Of a stretch of 64,000 bases of DNA, positions 46,261 through 55,811 are shown one piece after another. Below the pieces are notes generated by a model. That model was not told the DNA's origin, searched no databases, and saw nothing but the letters and a program-made list of their open reading frames with translations. The DNA comes from Bacillota bacterium (GTDB lineage: Bacteria > Bacillota_I > Bacilli_A > Acholeplasmatales > UBA5453). A program made the translations under genes and the position numbers. Position 1 is the stretch's first letter. Each line of letters starts with the position of its first letter. Location of the stretch: assembly GCA_023436805.1 (NCBI GenBank), contig JAEZHT010000078.1, forward strand, positions 1-64,000, in the 5' to 3' direction.

Positions 46261-48211
46261 TGGATTTTTCCAACGGATTTTCATCCTTTTGGTCGAGTGG
46301 ATTTAAAGAGGCTGCAGGTTCATCTTTTCTGAGCTTTCTTTCTTCCCACCAACCGAGTTTACCTGTACTTACAATTTCATCGATGTCTTGTTTATTCAAG
46401 GTTTCAACTTCAAGTAAGTAATGGGTGATGGTATCGAGTAAATCACGGTGTTCAATGATGATACGTTTAGCTTCTTCATAACAACCGGTGATGATTTCTC
46501 TGACTTCTTTATCGATTTCTAGGGCGACTTGGTCAGAGAAGTTACGTTCTTTCAAGTAATCTCTACCGAGGAATACAGAGCCTTGTTGAGACTCATATTG
46601 GATTGGACCTAAGTTGGACATACCATACTCAGTGACCATTGCTCTCGCAATCTTGGTGGCTGTTTGGAAATCTTGATAAGCCCCAGTGGTAACATCGCCA
46701 AAGACGAGTTCTTCAGCCACACGACCACCTAAGTTACCTGTAATTTCTTCCAGTAGGGCTTTCTTCGTACGAAGGTAACCTTCCTCTCTAGGTAACATGA
46801 GGTTGTAGCCACCAGCACGCCCTCTGGCGATGATGGTCACTTTTTGAACGATGCTTGCGTTTTCTAGTTTAATACCAATGACAGCGTGACCCGCTTCATG
46901 GTAAGAAATGATCTTTCTTTCTTTTTCGGTGACTTTACGAGATTTCTTCGCTGGCCCCATTAAGACGCGGTCAACCGCCTCATCGATGTCAGACAATTCA
47001 ATCATCTTTCGATTGGCTCTGGCAGCGAGTAAAGCAGCTTCATTCAATAGGTTTTCAATGTCAGCCCCAGAGAATCCAGGGATGCGGTGGGACACATCTT
47101 CAAACTTCACGTCTGGAGAAATCTTTTTGTTTCTAGCGTGGACTTTAAGGATGGCTTCTCTACCGATGACATCTGGTAAGTTGATGGTAATTTGTCTGTC
47201 GAAACGACCTGGTCTTAATAAAGCTGGGTCTAAGACATCTGGACGGTTGGTTGCTGCCATGATGATGATGCCGGCATTTGGATTGAATCCATCCATTTCA
47301 ACGAGTAGTTGGTTTAGGGTTTGTTCACGTTCATCGTGACCGCCACCCATACCAGCACCTCTTTGTCTACCTACCGCATCAATTTCATCGATGAATATGA
47401 TACAAGGGGCACTTTCTTTCGCAACTCTGAATAAGTCTCTGACACGAGACGCACCGACACCGACGAACATTTCAACGAAGTCAGAACCGGAAATGGAGAA
47501 GAATGGTACGCTTGCTTCACCCGCAACGGCTTTCGCTAAGAGTGTTTTACCGGTACCAGGTGAACCCACAAGGAGGATACCTTTAGGGATACGTGCACCC
47601 ATTTCTTTATATTTTCTTGGGAACTTCAAGAAGTCGATGACTTCAACCAACTCGGTTTTTTCTTCGTCACAACCAGCGACATCTTTAAATGTGACGGTTT
47701 TGGAATTGGATAAACGTGCACGAGATTTGGAGAATTCAAAGGCTTTGTTGTTACCGCCACCACTCATGGTGCGGTATAAGAAGATGATGATTGCGATGAC
47801 AAATACCAATGGGATAATCACATTGAACAATACCGTCCAAATCGTGATGGTGGATTTTTCCACGTAATCGAGCGTGATGTTATCGGTCTCATCAATTTTT
47901 AAAAGGATATCATTTAAAGCGGGCATGAATATTTCAAATACATATTTCGGACCTTCTGCATCCACGATGGTGACGCGGTATACATTGTTTTCCTCACCAC
48001 CAATTGGTGTGTATTTGATGGTCATACCTGCAAAATCACCCGCATCTAGTTTGGTTTCAAACTCGGTTGGAGTGAGCGTTTCAGGCGTATTTGGCTTAAA
48101 TAAGTTTTGGATGAAGAAGAACGTACCAAAAAGAACGATGAGGGCGATGATATAAATCCCATAGTTCATTGGGGCTTTCTTCATATTGTTTGGTGTTTTA
48201 GGATCTTGCAT
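46247..48211 (-). CDS. ftsH: ATP-dependent zinc metalloprotease FtsH
   Basis: 654 aa. Two membrane segments (17-35 and 124-146) flank an external domain. The AAA domain has Walker A GSPGTGKT (216-223), Walker B IIFIDEID and the second region of homology [20 protein letters not shown]. The M41 protease domain has zinc motif HEAGH (438-442). It degrades misfolded membrane and some soluble proteins. It follows hpt after 12 nt and overlaps rqcP. Confidence 0.97.
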   Translation of the reverse strand: MQDPKTPNNMKKAPMNYGIYIIALIVLFGTFFFIQNLFKPNTPETLTPTEFETKLDAGDFAGMTIKYTPIGGEENNVYRVTIVDAEGPKYVFEIFMPALNDILLKIDETDNITLDYVEKSTITIWTVLFNVIIPLVFVIAIIIFLYRTMSGGGNNKAFEFSKSRARLSNSKTVTFKDVAGCDEEKTELVEVIDFLKFPRKYKEMGARIPKGILLVGSPGTGKTLLAKAVAGEASVPFFSISGSDFVEMFVGVGASRVRDLFRVAKESAPCIIFIDEIDAVGRQRGAGMGGGHDEREQTLNQLLVEMDGFNPNAGIIIMAATNRPDVLDPALLRPGRFDRQITINLPDVIGREAILKVHARNKKISPDVKFEDVSHRIPGFSGADIENLLNEAALLAARANRKMIELSDIDEAVDRVLMGPAKKSRKVTEKERKIISYHEAGHAVIGIKLENASIVQKVTIIARGRAGGYNLMLPREEGYLRTKKALLEEITGNLGGRVAEELVFGDVTTGAYQDFQTATKIARAMVTEYGMSNLGPIQYESQQGSVFLGRDYLKERNFSDQVALEIDKEVREIITGCYEEAKRIIIEHRDLLDTITHYLLEVETLNKQDIDEIVSTGKLGWWEERKLRKDEPAASLNPLDQKDENPLEKSNETR

Positions 48212-48223
48212 GAAAATGCCTCA

Positions 48224-48775
48224 CTATTTCTTATATATTTCTGGTTTTAATACCCCAACAAATGGGATGTTACGGTACAATTCGTTGTAATCTAAACCAT
48301 AACCCACAACGAATTCTTTAGGTACGATGGTACCCACATACTTAGGTGTAAATGGAATCACACGCCCCGCAGGTTTATCGAGTAAAGTGACGACCTCCAC
48401 CGATCTCGCCCCGCGGTGTCTAAGCAACTTAACGATGGTATCGAGGGTTTTACCTGTGTCGACAATGTCTTCAGCAATCAAGATGTCGCGGTCCATCACA
48501 GAGGTGTTCATGTCTTTACGGATTTTGACGTCTCCTGAAGATGTGATGTTTCCATGGTAACTTGACACGTCCATGTATTCAATCTCAATTGGTAAATCGA
48601 TGTGTTTCGATAAATCAGACATGAAAGGGACACAACCTTTTAATAGGCCCAACAAGATGGGTCTATCTTTCCCTTGGTAATCTGCTGTGATTTGTTTGCC
48701 TAGTCTTTGACAAATGGCTTCAATTTCGGCTTGGCTAACCAATACTCTCTCAATGTCATTGTAAATACTCATCAT
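48224..48775 (-). CDS. hpt: Hypoxanthine phosphoribosyltransferase
   Basis: 183 aa. The PRPP-binding loop ILIAEDIVDTGKTL and ILLGLLKGCVPFMSDL are diagnostic of purine PRTases. It salvages hypoxanthine and guanine to IMP/GMP. The start overlaps the tilS stop by one base; a second ATG three bases on is equally spaced from GAGGGGG. The tilS-hpt-ftsH order is conserved in Firmicutes. Base salvage fits the nucleic-acid-scavenging theme of the window. Confidence 0.95.
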   Translation of the reverse strand: MMSIYNDIERVLVSQAEIEAICQRLGKQITADYQGKDRPILLGLLKGCVPFMSDLSKHIDLPIEIEYMDVSSYHGNITSSGDVKIRKDMNTSVMDRDILIAEDIVDTGKTLDTIVKLLRHRGARSVEVVTLLDKPAGRVIPFTPKYVGTIVPKEFVVGYGLDYNELYRNIPFVGVLKPEIYKK

Positions 48776-50055
48776 TAATACCCCCTCTTGTATCGTAGCT
48801 TGATGATGCTTTCTAAATCTGGTGATGTGTTGTAATAACGACCCAATACGGACAAAATGCGTCCGGTTTGATCGGCGATGATGATGTCACGATTTCGGAT
48901 ATCCATAGGAATCTTATGGTCAATATAATAATCCTTAAGCTTCTTTTTACCATAATCAAATTCGAGCACATCGCCGGGTTGTCGGCTTCTCGCTACCAAA
49001 GGTAACGCTAATTTATTATAACATAGTTTTATTTCATAAAAAGATGAATTGCTAGGGGCGTCCAAAAATGTGACGAAGCCCATAGTTTCTAAGACGTTAA
49101 AAGCATTCAAATCGAGGACGTGATGAAAAGGCTTGGTGGTAACCGACTGAATGATATCAACTTTTTGGTAAATACGCTTTAAAATCAAGGATTCAGACAG
49201 TTGATAGGACTGATTGGGACCACTGGTGTTTAAAAAAGTTAAAATGCTTTCGATTTTCAACTGATTAAATTCGACTTTATGGGATTCCAAAAGACAAGCT
49301 AGAATATCTTTTTGAATCACGACATCTTCTAAAAAGAATGTCGATAATTGAATTCTGTTTTGATTGGCATTTAAGTAGTTTTTGGATTGTTTACGGATAT
49401 AGGAAAAGGCTTCATAGAGGTGATTGCTGTATTGTACAACCTTATCCAAGAACTGCGGGTTTTCTTCAATGAGTTCAGGCACGATGTTTTTTCGATAACG
49501 ATTTCTGGTATACAAATTATCCTGGTTCGAAGCGTCTTCAAAAAATCGAATTTGATGGTTTTTAGCGTAGTCGTAAAGAGATGCCTTTGAAATACTTAAT
49601 AAGGGTTTAATATAAATGAAATTCCCTTGTTTAGAGACCGTTTGTAAGCCGGCATAACCCAATAAATTGGATCCTCTAGATAATTTCATCAATACCGTTT
49701 CTGCCAAGTCATTGGCGTGGTGGGCGGTTAAAATATAAGGTGTTTTATGTGTACAAGCCACACGTTCCAAGTGGTGTTTACGTTGCTTATGGGCTTCATC
49801 ATGGAAGTTGCCTTCATCGATATTGAGTAGAACATACTCAAAAATCAGTCCATATTTTTCACAATAAGACTGTAAGTAATCGGCTTCAATCCAGGAGGCT
49901 TCACGCTTTTGGTGGTTGAAGTGAACCACAACCAACGGGTGTGATAAAGACCTCACCAAATCGAGTAGTACCATCGAATCCACACCAGTGGATACCGAGA
50001 CCACCCAAGGATGATCAAAGAACGGATTCAGTTTTTCTTTGACGATGTTTAACAT
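48775..50055 (-). CDS. tilS: tRNA(Ile)-lysidine synthase
   Basis: 426 aa. The N-type PP-loop reads STGVDSM (about 21-27), a variant of SGGxDS. TAHHANDLAETVLMKLSRGS and a C-terminal substrate-binding domain (PLVARSRQPGD, KKKLKDYYIDHKIP) are present. It makes lysidine at C34 of tRNA(Ile2) for AUA decoding, an essential step. TGATATAAT lies upstream on the minus strand (50087-50079). First gene of tilS-hpt-ftsH-rqcP. Confidence 0.94.
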   Translation of the reverse strand: MLNIVKEKLNPFFDHPWVVSVSTGVDSMVLLDLVRSLSHPLVVVHFNHQKREASWIEADYLQSYCEKYGLIFEYVLLNIDEGNFHDEAHKQRKHHLERVACTHKTPYILTAHHANDLAETVLMKLSRGSNLLGYAGLQTVSKQGNFIYIKPLLSISKASLYDYAKNHQIRFFEDASNQDNLYTRNRYRKNIVPELIEENPQFLDKVVQYSNHLYEAFSYIRKQSKNYLNANQNRIQLSTFFLEDVVIQKDILACLLESHKVEFNQLKIESILTFLNTSGPNQSYQLSESLILKRIYQKVDIIQSVTTKPFHHVLDLNAFNVLETMGFVTFLDAPSNSSFYEIKLCYNKLALPLVARSRQPGDVLEFDYGKKKLKDYYIDHKIPMDIRNRDIIIADQTGRILSVLGRYYNTSPDLESIIKLRYKRGY

Positions 50056-50078
50056 AGAACCCCTCTTTTCAACTCATT

Positions 50079-50087
50079 ATTATATCA
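50079..50087 (-). promoter_or_regulatory. tilS extended -10 promoter
   Basis: Minus strand TGATATAAT, 24 nt before the ATG. Confidence 0.55.
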
Positions 50088-50129
50088 TAGAGGTTAGATT
50101 AATTTTTCAGTTTGTGGATTTTGAATTTG

Positions 50130-50138
50130 TGCTATAAT
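50130..50138 (+). promoter_or_regulatory. maf extended -10 promoter
   Basis: TGCTATAAT, followed 20 nt later by the maf ATG with RBS GGAGGG. Confidence 0.55.
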
Positions 50139-50158
50139 GAATTAATTGGAGGGACTAT

Positions 50159-50719
50159 ATGTATATATTAGCCAGCAATTCACCGAGACGAAAGAAATTA
50201 CTCGAAGACGCCGGTGTCGAATTCGAAACTTTCGCACTCAATGTGGATGAAACCGTCAATGAAAAAATGAAACCAGAAAAACTGGTGATGATACTCGCCA
50301 AACGAAAAGCGTTGGCCGTTTTGGAACACAAACCAAACGATATCATCATCGCAGCCGATACCATTGTTGTAAAAGACGGTGAAGTCTTGGGCAAACCAAA
50401 AGATGAAGCCGATGCCTATCGAATGCTCAAATTACTTGATGATGATAAGCATGAAGTTTACACAGGGGTATGCATTTTAAGTAGCCAAAAAGAAGTTCTT
50501 TTCTTTACCATGGCTGAAGTATGGATGAAAAATTATAACGACTTACAAATTTATGATTACATCAAAACAGGTGAACCGATGGATAAAGCCGGTTCGTACG
50601 CGATTCAAGGGTTAGGTGAACAATTTGTTGACCATTACACCGGCGACTTTTTCACGATTGTCGGCTTACCACTCAAACCATTACTTCAAGAACTTAAAAA
50701 ATTTGAAGAGGCCGAATAG
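50159..50719 (+). CDS. maf: Maf-like nucleotide pyrophosphatase
   Basis: 186 aa. Signature LASNSPRRKKLLEDAG (about 4-19), DIIIAADTIVVKDGEVLGKP and SYAIQGLGEQFV. Maf proteins hydrolyse dTTP, UTP and modified pyrimidine triphosphates and are tied to septum arrest in B. subtilis. Own promoter; the terminator overlaps the stop codon. Confidence 0.93.
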   Translation: MYILASNSPRRKKLLEDAGVEFETFALNVDETVNEKMKPEKLVMILAKRKALAVLEHKPNDIIIAADTIVVKDGEVLGKPKDEADAYRMLKLLDDDKHEVYTGVCILSSQKEVLFFTMAEVWMKNYNDLQIYDYIKTGEPMDKAGSYAIQGLGEQFVDHYTGDFFTIVGLPLKPLLQELKKFEEAE

Positions 50720-50732
50720 GCTTCTTTTTTTT
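50706..50732 (+). terminator. Terminator after maf
   Basis: AAGAGGCC (50706-50713), loop GAATA, GGCTTCTT (50719-50726) with one G-U pair, then Ts. Confidence 0.75.
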
Positions 50733-50737
50733 TCAAA

Positions 50738-50767
50738 AACGCCACCCCATAATTATGGCGTGGCGTT
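50738..50767 (-). terminator. Terminator of the LRR lipoprotein gene
   Basis: AACGCCAC (50738-50745) with GTGGCGTT (50760-50767) and inner CCATAATTATGG. T-tract on the minus strand. Confidence 0.8.
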
Positions 50768-52402
50768 GTATATGACTGGTACATTGTCGGGATTGTATGA
50801 TGGATCCCATGTGGCAGGTATCGCTGCATGTGCGGTATAAATCGTTAAGGTTGGATTATCTAAAAACACGTTCATGGCGACATTGTTTACACTGTTTGGG
50901 ATATAGATGTATTCTAATCCCGTGCTCATAAATGCCCCAAATTGAATGGTGTTTAACCCTTCGGGTAAAACCAACGTATCCAAAGCATCGGTACCGTAGA
51001 AGGAGAATCCGTTGATGGATCTCATTTCAGACCCTGAAACGAATACCACTTGTTTGAGTTTCTCTGCATTCAAGAATGCACGGCTATGAATCACTTCGAC
51101 ATGGACCCCAATGGTTATTTTTGTGATAAATGAGTTCATGAACGCACTTGACATGATACGTGTCACAGGCAACCCTTCAATATTGTCAGGAATGGTAACA
51201 TCATAGGTCACCGGTGTCGGAATGTATTCATATATGTAGACTTCTGTTGGAAACTTTATGTAAGAATACTGTGCTGTTTCACCGTAGGTTGCAAGATAGA
51301 AGACATTACCGATGACGAAATTCAAAGCGTTTGTTTTATTGATGGAATTCTCTTCGAATGCGAGAAATATGTTTTGGATATAGAACTTTTCAAAAGCATC
51401 CTCACCAATATAGGTTACAGAGTTCGGTATGAACGCAGACTTGATATCTTTGGTATAAAACGCTTCTTCATATATCGCAGTAACCCCTTGAGGGATGTGC
51501 AAGTTACCTTTCAATCGTGTTTGTTTAAAGGCCATTTTACCAATCGTTCTCAATTGGGATTGTGGTGTAAATGTGATTTGTTCAATGCGTGACCCCATGA
51601 ATGCCCGGTCTTCAATGACAACGACACTATCCGGTAAGGTATATTTTCTCTCCAAGTGATTCGATGGGTAATGAATTAAACGAACCCCATCTTTACTCAA
51701 TAAGACGCCATTAATGTCTTGATAGTTTTGGTTATTGTCATCGACAACGATACGATTCAATAAACGGGTGAAACCAAAAGCATCCTTACCAATCTTTGTT
51801 ACTGTTTCAGGAATGGTGATGAATGACATTTTGAAAGCGGCATAGAAAGCGAAATCGTCGATGGTAGTAACGCCATCAGGGAGCTCTATAAAATTCAACA
51901 TCACATTGTTATAAAAAGCGTATTTACCAATCGTTTTCAATTGTGATGCGGGTTTAAATATAACTTCTTCAAGGGTACTGTGCGTAAATGCATAATCACC
52001 AAATGAAACCACAGTAGATGGGATTTCGATTTCAATCAGTTGTGTATAAGCGAAAGCATAGCTATGAATGATTCTTAATTTGGCGTTGTCTGGGAATGTG
52101 ATTTCATTCAATTTGGCCGCGTAAAAGGCACCGGATTCGATGACTTCAATAGAAGCCGGTACGTTGACTTTTTCTACTTTAGCGAGTCTGAAAGCATCTT
52201 TACGGATGCCATACACTGGGGCGTTCTCATATTTCGCTGGTAGGGTTATATTTTTCGGTATCTTCCCGACATAACCGGTAATGTATACCTGCTCATTCAC
52301 CGTTTCAAATGTAAACTCAAACTCGGTTTGTGAGGTAGGTATCGCTTGACAGCCTGTAAGGAAGAAGATGAACAAGAACCACCATAGTTGGGTCTTTTTC
52401 AT
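50753..52402 (-). CDS. BspA-type leucine-rich-repeat surface lipoprotein
   Basis: 549 aa. Lipobox LTGC (Cys18). From about residue 55 to near the end it is built of LRR_5 (BspA) repeats of about 23 residues, each with a core like VTTIDDFAFYAAFKMSFITI or ITKIGKDAF. BspA-like proteins mediate adhesion and host or community binding in other bacteria; the ligand here is unknown. ATG 52402 is used rather than an earlier TTG, as GGAG is properly spaced and the signal peptide starts there (MKKTQLWW). Single-gene unit with TGATATAAT upstream. Confidence 0.88.
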   Translation of the reverse strand: MKKTQLWWFLFIFFLTGCQAIPTSQTEFEFTFETVNEQVYITGYVGKIPKNITLPAKYENAPVYGIRKDAFRLAKVEKVNVPASIEVIESGAFYAAKLNEITFPDNAKLRIIHSYAFAYTQLIEIEIPSTVVSFGDYAFTHSTLEEVIFKPASQLKTIGKYAFYNNVMLNFIELPDGVTTIDDFAFYAAFKMSFITIPETVTKIGKDAFGFTRLLNRIVVDDNNQNYQDINGVLLSKDGVRLIHYPSNHLERKYTLPDSVVVIEDRAFMGSRIEQITFTPQSQLRTIGKMAFKQTRLKGNLHIPQGVTAIYEEAFYTKDIKSAFIPNSVTYIGEDAFEKFYIQNIFLAFEENSINKTNALNFVIGNVFYLATYGETAQYSYIKFPTEVYIYEYIPTPVTYDVTIPDNIEGLPVTRIMSSAFMNSFITKITIGVHVEVIHSRAFLNAEKLKQVVFVSGSEMRSINGFSFYGTDALDTLVLPEGLNTIQFGAFMSTGLEYIYIPNSVNNVAMNVFLDNPTLTIYTAHAAIPATWDPSYNPDNVPVIYNATP

Positions 52403-52428
52403 AAGACCATCTCCCAATCTTTTGTATT

Positions 52429-52437
52429 ATTATATCA
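52429..52437 (-). promoter_or_regulatory. LRR lipoprotein extended -10 promoter
   Basis: Minus strand TGATATAAT. Confidence 0.5.
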
Positions 52438-52487
52438 CCACATCGATTTTGAACAAGGATAATTGATTGATTTATGATGAGAACATA

Positions 52488-52508
52488 AAAAAAACCATCT
52501 AAAGATGG
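52488..52508 (-). terminator. Terminator of hslO
   Basis: CCATC (52495-52499), loop, GATGG (52504-52508), with a T-tract on the minus strand. Confidence 0.75.
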
Positions 52509-52511
52509 CAT

Positions 52512-53393
52512 TTATTGCTTTTCAATGTGAATTTTTTTGAGTTCGTCTTCTGAAAAGTGATATTTGGTTTTACAAAAATGACAAACGACTTCAGCACCAT
52601 GGTCTTCTTCGATGAATGTCTGTAAGGTTTTCGCATCCAATTTTTCTAAGGATTTAGCGAATTTTTCTTTTGAACAATGACAAACATAGGCGATGTCATG
52701 TTCAGATAAGCGCTTCGCTGTACCATTCGATAAGATATCTGTGATGTCTTCGACAGTTAAACCCTGTTCAAAGAGTTCGGTGACAGCCTGAATATAGGCA
52801 AGTACTTTTTCAATCTGTGTGATGGTTTGTTCAGAAGCATTGGGTAACAACTGAACGATGAAACCACCTGCTTGTTTGATGGATTGATCTGTATCGACCA
52901 ACACACCTAAACCCACCGCCGATGGGGTTTGTTCAGACGATGTGAAATAGTAGGTAAAATCATCCCCAATTTCCCCGGTTTCTAGCTCAATGCTGGATGT
53001 GAAATTGTGACGCATATTCAAATCTTTGGTAACGTGTAAATAACCATTACCCACCGCTTTACCTACCGCGAGTTTTCCCGCTTTAGGGCCGCTGTTATAA
53101 GTCAAATAGACTTCAGGATTTTTAATATCTCCGCGGACTTCACCATTCGCGTTGGTTTCCACCAACATGTATTCGATCGGGCCATCCCCTTCAATTTTGA
53201 GTGTGATGGATTCACCGTCTTTTAACATGAGTCCCATCATCGCAGATACGGTTAAAAAACGACCCAAAGCGGCAGACGCAGTTGGCCAAGTGCCGTGTGT
53301 GGTTCGTGCCTTTTCAACCAAAGCTTTAGAATAAGATACATATATGCGTGCTTCGCCTTGATAGGCAGTAGAAATTAAACAATAATCTTTCAT
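52512..53393 (-). CDS. hslO: Redox-regulated chaperone Hsp33
   Basis: 293 aa. The C-terminal zinc switch is seen as YVCHCSKEKF and VVCHFCKTKYHF (CxC plus CxxC). The N-terminal domain has GRFLTVSAMMGLMLKDGES. On oxidation the Cys release zinc and the chaperone becomes active. RBS GAGGTG. Divergent from the dus gene; in many Firmicutes hslO and dusB are also neighbours. Confidence 0.95.
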   Translation of the reverse strand: MKDYCLISTAYQGEARIYVSYSKALVEKARTTHGTWPTASAALGRFLTVSAMMGLMLKDGESITLKIEGDGPIEYMLVETNANGEVRGDIKNPEVYLTYNSGPKAGKLAVGKAVGNGYLHVTKDLNMRHNFTSSIELETGEIGDDFTYYFTSSEQTPSAVGLGVLVDTDQSIKQAGGFIVQLLPNASEQTITQIEKVLAYIQAVTELFEQGLTVEDITDILSNGTAKRLSEHDIAYVCHCSKEKFAKSLEKLDAKTLQTFIEEDHGAEVVCHFCKTKYHFSEDELKKIHIEKQ

Positions 53394-53437
53394 AAAAGAA
53401 CACCTCGAAAATCATTTTACCACAAGTGCCAACTTTG

Positions 53438-53465
53438 TTGAATAATTACACTGTTATGATACAAT
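53438..53465 (+). promoter_or_regulatory. dus promoter
   Basis: TTGAAT (53438-53443), 16-nt spacer, TACAAT (53460-53465) with extended TGA. Confidence 0.6.
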
Positions 53466-53488
53466 ACTATGGAAAGGTTGTTATAGAC

Positions 53489-54493
53489 ATGGGATTTAAA
53501 ATTGACAAAATAAACGTCGATTCGAAGGTCGTCCTCGCGCCAATGGCAGGGGTATCGAACGCTTCGTTTCGTTTAATATCGAGAAACTTAGGGGCTGGTG
53601 TCGTATTCGCAGAGATGGTATCCGACAAAGGCTTGACACATGATAATGAGAAAACCAAAGATTTACTTGCTTCCGTACCTGGAGAACACCCATATGCCCA
53701 ACAAATATTTGGTGCAGATGTGGAAACCATGGTAGAAGCGGCGAAATATGTCGATCGGCATACGGATTGTGACATCATCGACATCAACATGGGTTGTCCA
53801 GTACCCAAAGTAGCACAACGTGCACAAGCTGGCGCAGCGTTACTCAAAGACCCAGATAAAGTATATGACATCATCAAAGCCATCAAAGCCAATGTATCCA
53901 AACCAGTCACAGTCAAGATTCGAGCTGGTTGGGACCATACATGTGTCAACGCCGTTGAAATTGCGAGAAAAGCAGAAGCGGCAGGAGCCAGCGCGATTAC
54001 AATCCATGGCAGAACCCGAAGCCAAATGTATACAGGCTTGGCAGATTTGGATGTAATCAAAGCGGTTAAGGCTGCAGTGAAGATTCCAGTCATTGGCAAT
54101 GGCGACATCAAAGATGGTCCATCAGCCAAACGCATGTTAGACTATACTGGCGTAGACGCCGTGATGGTGGGTAGAGCCGCTTTAGGGAACCCTTGGATTT
54201 TTTATGAGATCAATCACTACTTACAAACTGGTGAAGAAGCCCCAAAACCTTCTTTATTAGAGATCAAACAAATGATTCTTGAACATGGTAAATCATTGAT
54301 GGATTTGAAAGGCGAACACCTCGCGATGTTACAAATGCGTGGACAAGGCACTTGGTATTTCAAAGGCTTACACAACGCCAAAGAAACCAAAGACAGGTTG
54401 TCCAAAGTCAAGACTTGGTCTGAGTTTGTTGAAATCATCAACACGTATTTTGATCAAGAGATAGAACACCAAAAAGAAATGACCCTGATATAA
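53489..54493 (+). CDS. dusB: tRNA-dihydrouridine synthase, DusB type
   Basis: 334 aa TIM-barrel flavoenzyme. LAPMAGVSNASFRLISRNLGA, DINMGCPVPKVAQRAQAGAA (catalytic Cys in NMGCP), TIHGRTRSQMYTG and GNGDIKDG are all typical. It reduces uridines in the tRNA D-loop. The start at 53489 is used because the promoter puts +1 near 53472, downstream of the longer frame's ATG. A terminator follows in the convergent gap to hflX. Confidence 0.94.
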   Translation: MGFKIDKINVDSKVVLAPMAGVSNASFRLISRNLGAGVVFAEMVSDKGLTHDNEKTKDLLASVPGEHPYAQQIFGADVETMVEAAKYVDRHTDCDIIDINMGCPVPKVAQRAQAGAALLKDPDKVYDIIKAIKANVSKPVTVKIRAGWDHTCVNAVEIARKAEAAGASAITIHGRTRSQMYTGLADLDVIKAVKAAVKIPVIGNGDIKDGPSAKRMLDYTGVDAVMVGRAALGNPWIFYEINHYLQTGEEAPKPSLLEIKQMILEHGKSLMDLKGEHLAMLQMRGQGTWYFKGLHNAKETKDRLSKVKTWSEFVEIINTYFDQEIEHQKEMTLI

Positions 54494-54508
54494 TTTCAGG
54501 GTCTTTTT
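54481..54508 (+). terminator. Terminator after dus
   Basis: GACCCTGA (54481-54488) with TCAGGGTC (54496-54503), then TTTTT. Confidence 0.85.
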
Positions 54509-54509
54509 G

Positions 54510-55763
54510 TCATAATATGATGTCTTTCTTGTAGTAAGGTAGGAACTGTTTCAGTTGTTTTTCATACAGCTCAACCAAGACCTCTGTGCCAGCATCGCTA
54601 TAGACTTTCGATAAGATGTTGGTATCATTTTCAAGGTGATGTAAAACACCGTGTTCACTGTAAGGGATATTGAGCGTAACAATCACTTTTTTACCATAAG
54701 TTTTTTGATAAATGAGGTCAATCAAACGGTCGATATTTTCATACGTTTTATTCGATATGGCGATGTCGTGATGGTACCCCACGTGGTCTGCAAACATCAT
54801 ATCTTTATGGGTCAATACATACAGATGTGGTATTTGATCGGCTTCCAATGTTTTCAATACAGCTGAAGTGGTTTCGATTTGCATCGGCGCTAATGAACTA
54901 GACCCATCCATCACATAAAGTATCAAATCGGCATGTTTAACTTCACTCAATGTGGATTCGAACGAGCGCACCAAATCGTGTGGCAACCTCGAGACAAAAC
55001 CAACGGTATCGGTTAAGATGAATTCTGGTTTTTTCTCAGGTTTGATACGTCTAGAAAATGTCGATAGTGTCGCAAATAACATGTCTTTTTCAACGACGGT
55101 TTTATCGCTCACTTTAAGGATATAATCGAGTATGGCATTCATGGTCGCTGACTTACCGACGTTGGTATAACCAACCAAGGAAACCATGGGAATCTCGTTA
55201 TTTTGACGGCGTTTACGTGCCGTTTCTTTTTCTTTTTTTATCTTATTCAATTCACGTTCAAGTTGAACGATATTCGCGTCAATTCGTCTACGATCGAGTT
55301 CAAGTTGGGTTTCACCGGCCCCTTTGGCGTTGAATGAACCCCCACCTTGACGTGATAAACTTGAAGATAAACCAATCAAGCGCGGCAACATATAACGTTG
55401 TTGTGCGAGGGATACTTCCAATAAGGCTTCTTTGGTTTGTGCGCGTTTGGAGAAAATTTGTAAAATTAAAAAACTTCTGTCCATGATTTGAACATCCAGT
55501 TCTTTTTCTAAGTTTCTGATTTGTGCTGGTGACAACTCATCGTTAAAAATCACGATATCGATATCGAGCACCTCAATGGCTTTCTTTAATTCATCCACTT
55601 TACCGGTACCTACATACGTACGTCCATTTGGTAAACTGGCCTTTTGAACGTATTGATCAATCACTTTAATCTCAAGTGTCTCAACCAAACTTGACAGTTC
55701 GTTCATCGACTGTTTCATGTCATAATCGCCTAAATCTAAACCGACCAATAATGCTCTATCCAT
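54510..55763 (-). CDS. hflX: GTPase HflX
   Basis: 417 aa. The N-terminal HflX domain (about 1-190) with glycine-rich GGGSFNAKGAGETQLELDRR is followed by a G domain with GYTNVGKSA, DTVGFVSRLPHDLV and THKD. HflX splits stalled or hibernating 70S ribosomes. RBS GGTGGTGA. A -10 box on the minus strand at 55811-55806 lies just inside the terminator region of nrdJ, giving hflX its own entry point. Confidence 0.95.
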   Translation of the reverse strand: MDRALLVGLDLGDYDMKQSMNELSSLVETLEIKVIDQYVQKASLPNGRTYVGTGKVDELKKAIEVLDIDIVIFNDELSPAQIRNLEKELDVQIMDRSFLILQIFSKRAQTKEALLEVSLAQQRYMLPRLIGLSSSLSRQGGGSFNAKGAGETQLELDRRRIDANIVQLERELNKIKKEKETARKRRQNNEIPMVSLVGYTNVGKSATMNAILDYILKVSDKTVVEKDMLFATLSTFSRRIKPEKKPEFILTDTVGFVSRLPHDLVRSFESTLSEVKHADLILYVMDGSSSLAPMQIETTSAVLKTLEADQIPHLYVLTHKDMMFADHVGYHHDIAISNKTYENIDRLIDLIYQKTYGKKVIVTLNIPYSEHGVLHHLENDTNILSKVYSDAGTEVLVELYEKQLKQFLPYYKKDIIL

Positions 55764-55781
55764 TGTATCACCACCAAAAAA

Positions 55782-55804
55782 AAGAATAGCACGCGGCTAT
55801 TCTT
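55782..55804 (-). terminator. Terminator of nrdJ
   Basis: AAGAATAGC (55782-55790), loop ACGCG, GCTATTCTT (55796-55804), T-tract on the minus strand. Confidence 0.85.
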
Positions 55805-55811
55805 AATTATA

